A DNA stretch of 6,726 bases from Endomicrobiia bacterium (GTDB lineage Bacteria > Elusimicrobiota > Endomicrobiia > Endomicrobiales > Endomicrobiaceae), in contig BNVZ01000072.1 in NCBI GenBank assembly GCA_025998475.1, forward strand, positions 1-6,726, written 5' to 3'. Below are positions 6,722 to 6,726 of the stretch, in pieces; position 1 is the first letter of the stretch, and every line of letters starts with the position of its first letter. Both the position numbers and the translations under genes were made by a program. Under the pieces are notes generated by a model. That model ran no database searches, was not told the origin of the DNA, and worked only from the letters and a program-made list of their open reading frames with translations.

Positions 6722-6726
6722 GTAAT

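Overview
The window carries two complete, well-recognised genes on the minus strand, mfd (3288-6377) followed by clpB (485-3094), between non-coding or decayed flanks. The DNA is AT-rich. Mfd starts at TTG behind a clear GAGGA ribosome binding site. The left end holds what looks like the wreck of a type IV pilin gene. An AT-rich, host-associated bacterium fits, and members of the Elusimicrobiota (Endomicrobium-like) would suit the combination of AT-richness, pilin remnants and these genes, but this is a guess from memory and the sequence alone does not prove the phylum.

Layout from left to right: 1-213, a probable decayed pilin gene (minus strand) in strongly strand-asymmetric DNA; 257-374, one arm of a long inverted repeat; 375-484, an intergenic spacer with a 9-bp stem-loop; 485-3094, clpB; 3095-3287, a 193-base leader between mfd and clpB with a candidate terminator and several mutually exclusive helices; 3288-6377, mfd; 6378-6550, a spacer with no convincing gene or promoter; 6551-6663, the second repeat arm; 6664-6726, the window end with a small imperfect inverted repeat.

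Mfd removes RNA polymerase stalled at DNA lesions and recruits excision repair. ClpB pulls apart aggregated proteins with the DnaK system. They share a strand but not a pathway, and the candidate terminator between them suggests partly separate expression.

No wholly new multi-gene system is visible. The points most worth a second look are: (i) the inverted repeat pair with a 58-bp perfectly identical, hairpin-forming core that brackets the clpB-mfd block; (ii) an Asn in place of the near-invariant Thr/Ser of the second Walker A motif of ClpB (GPTGVGKN), the same type of change as the dominant-negative S17N of Ras; (iii) a Phe-to-Glu change at the UvrA-contact position of Mfd; (iv) the multi-helix leader of clpB.
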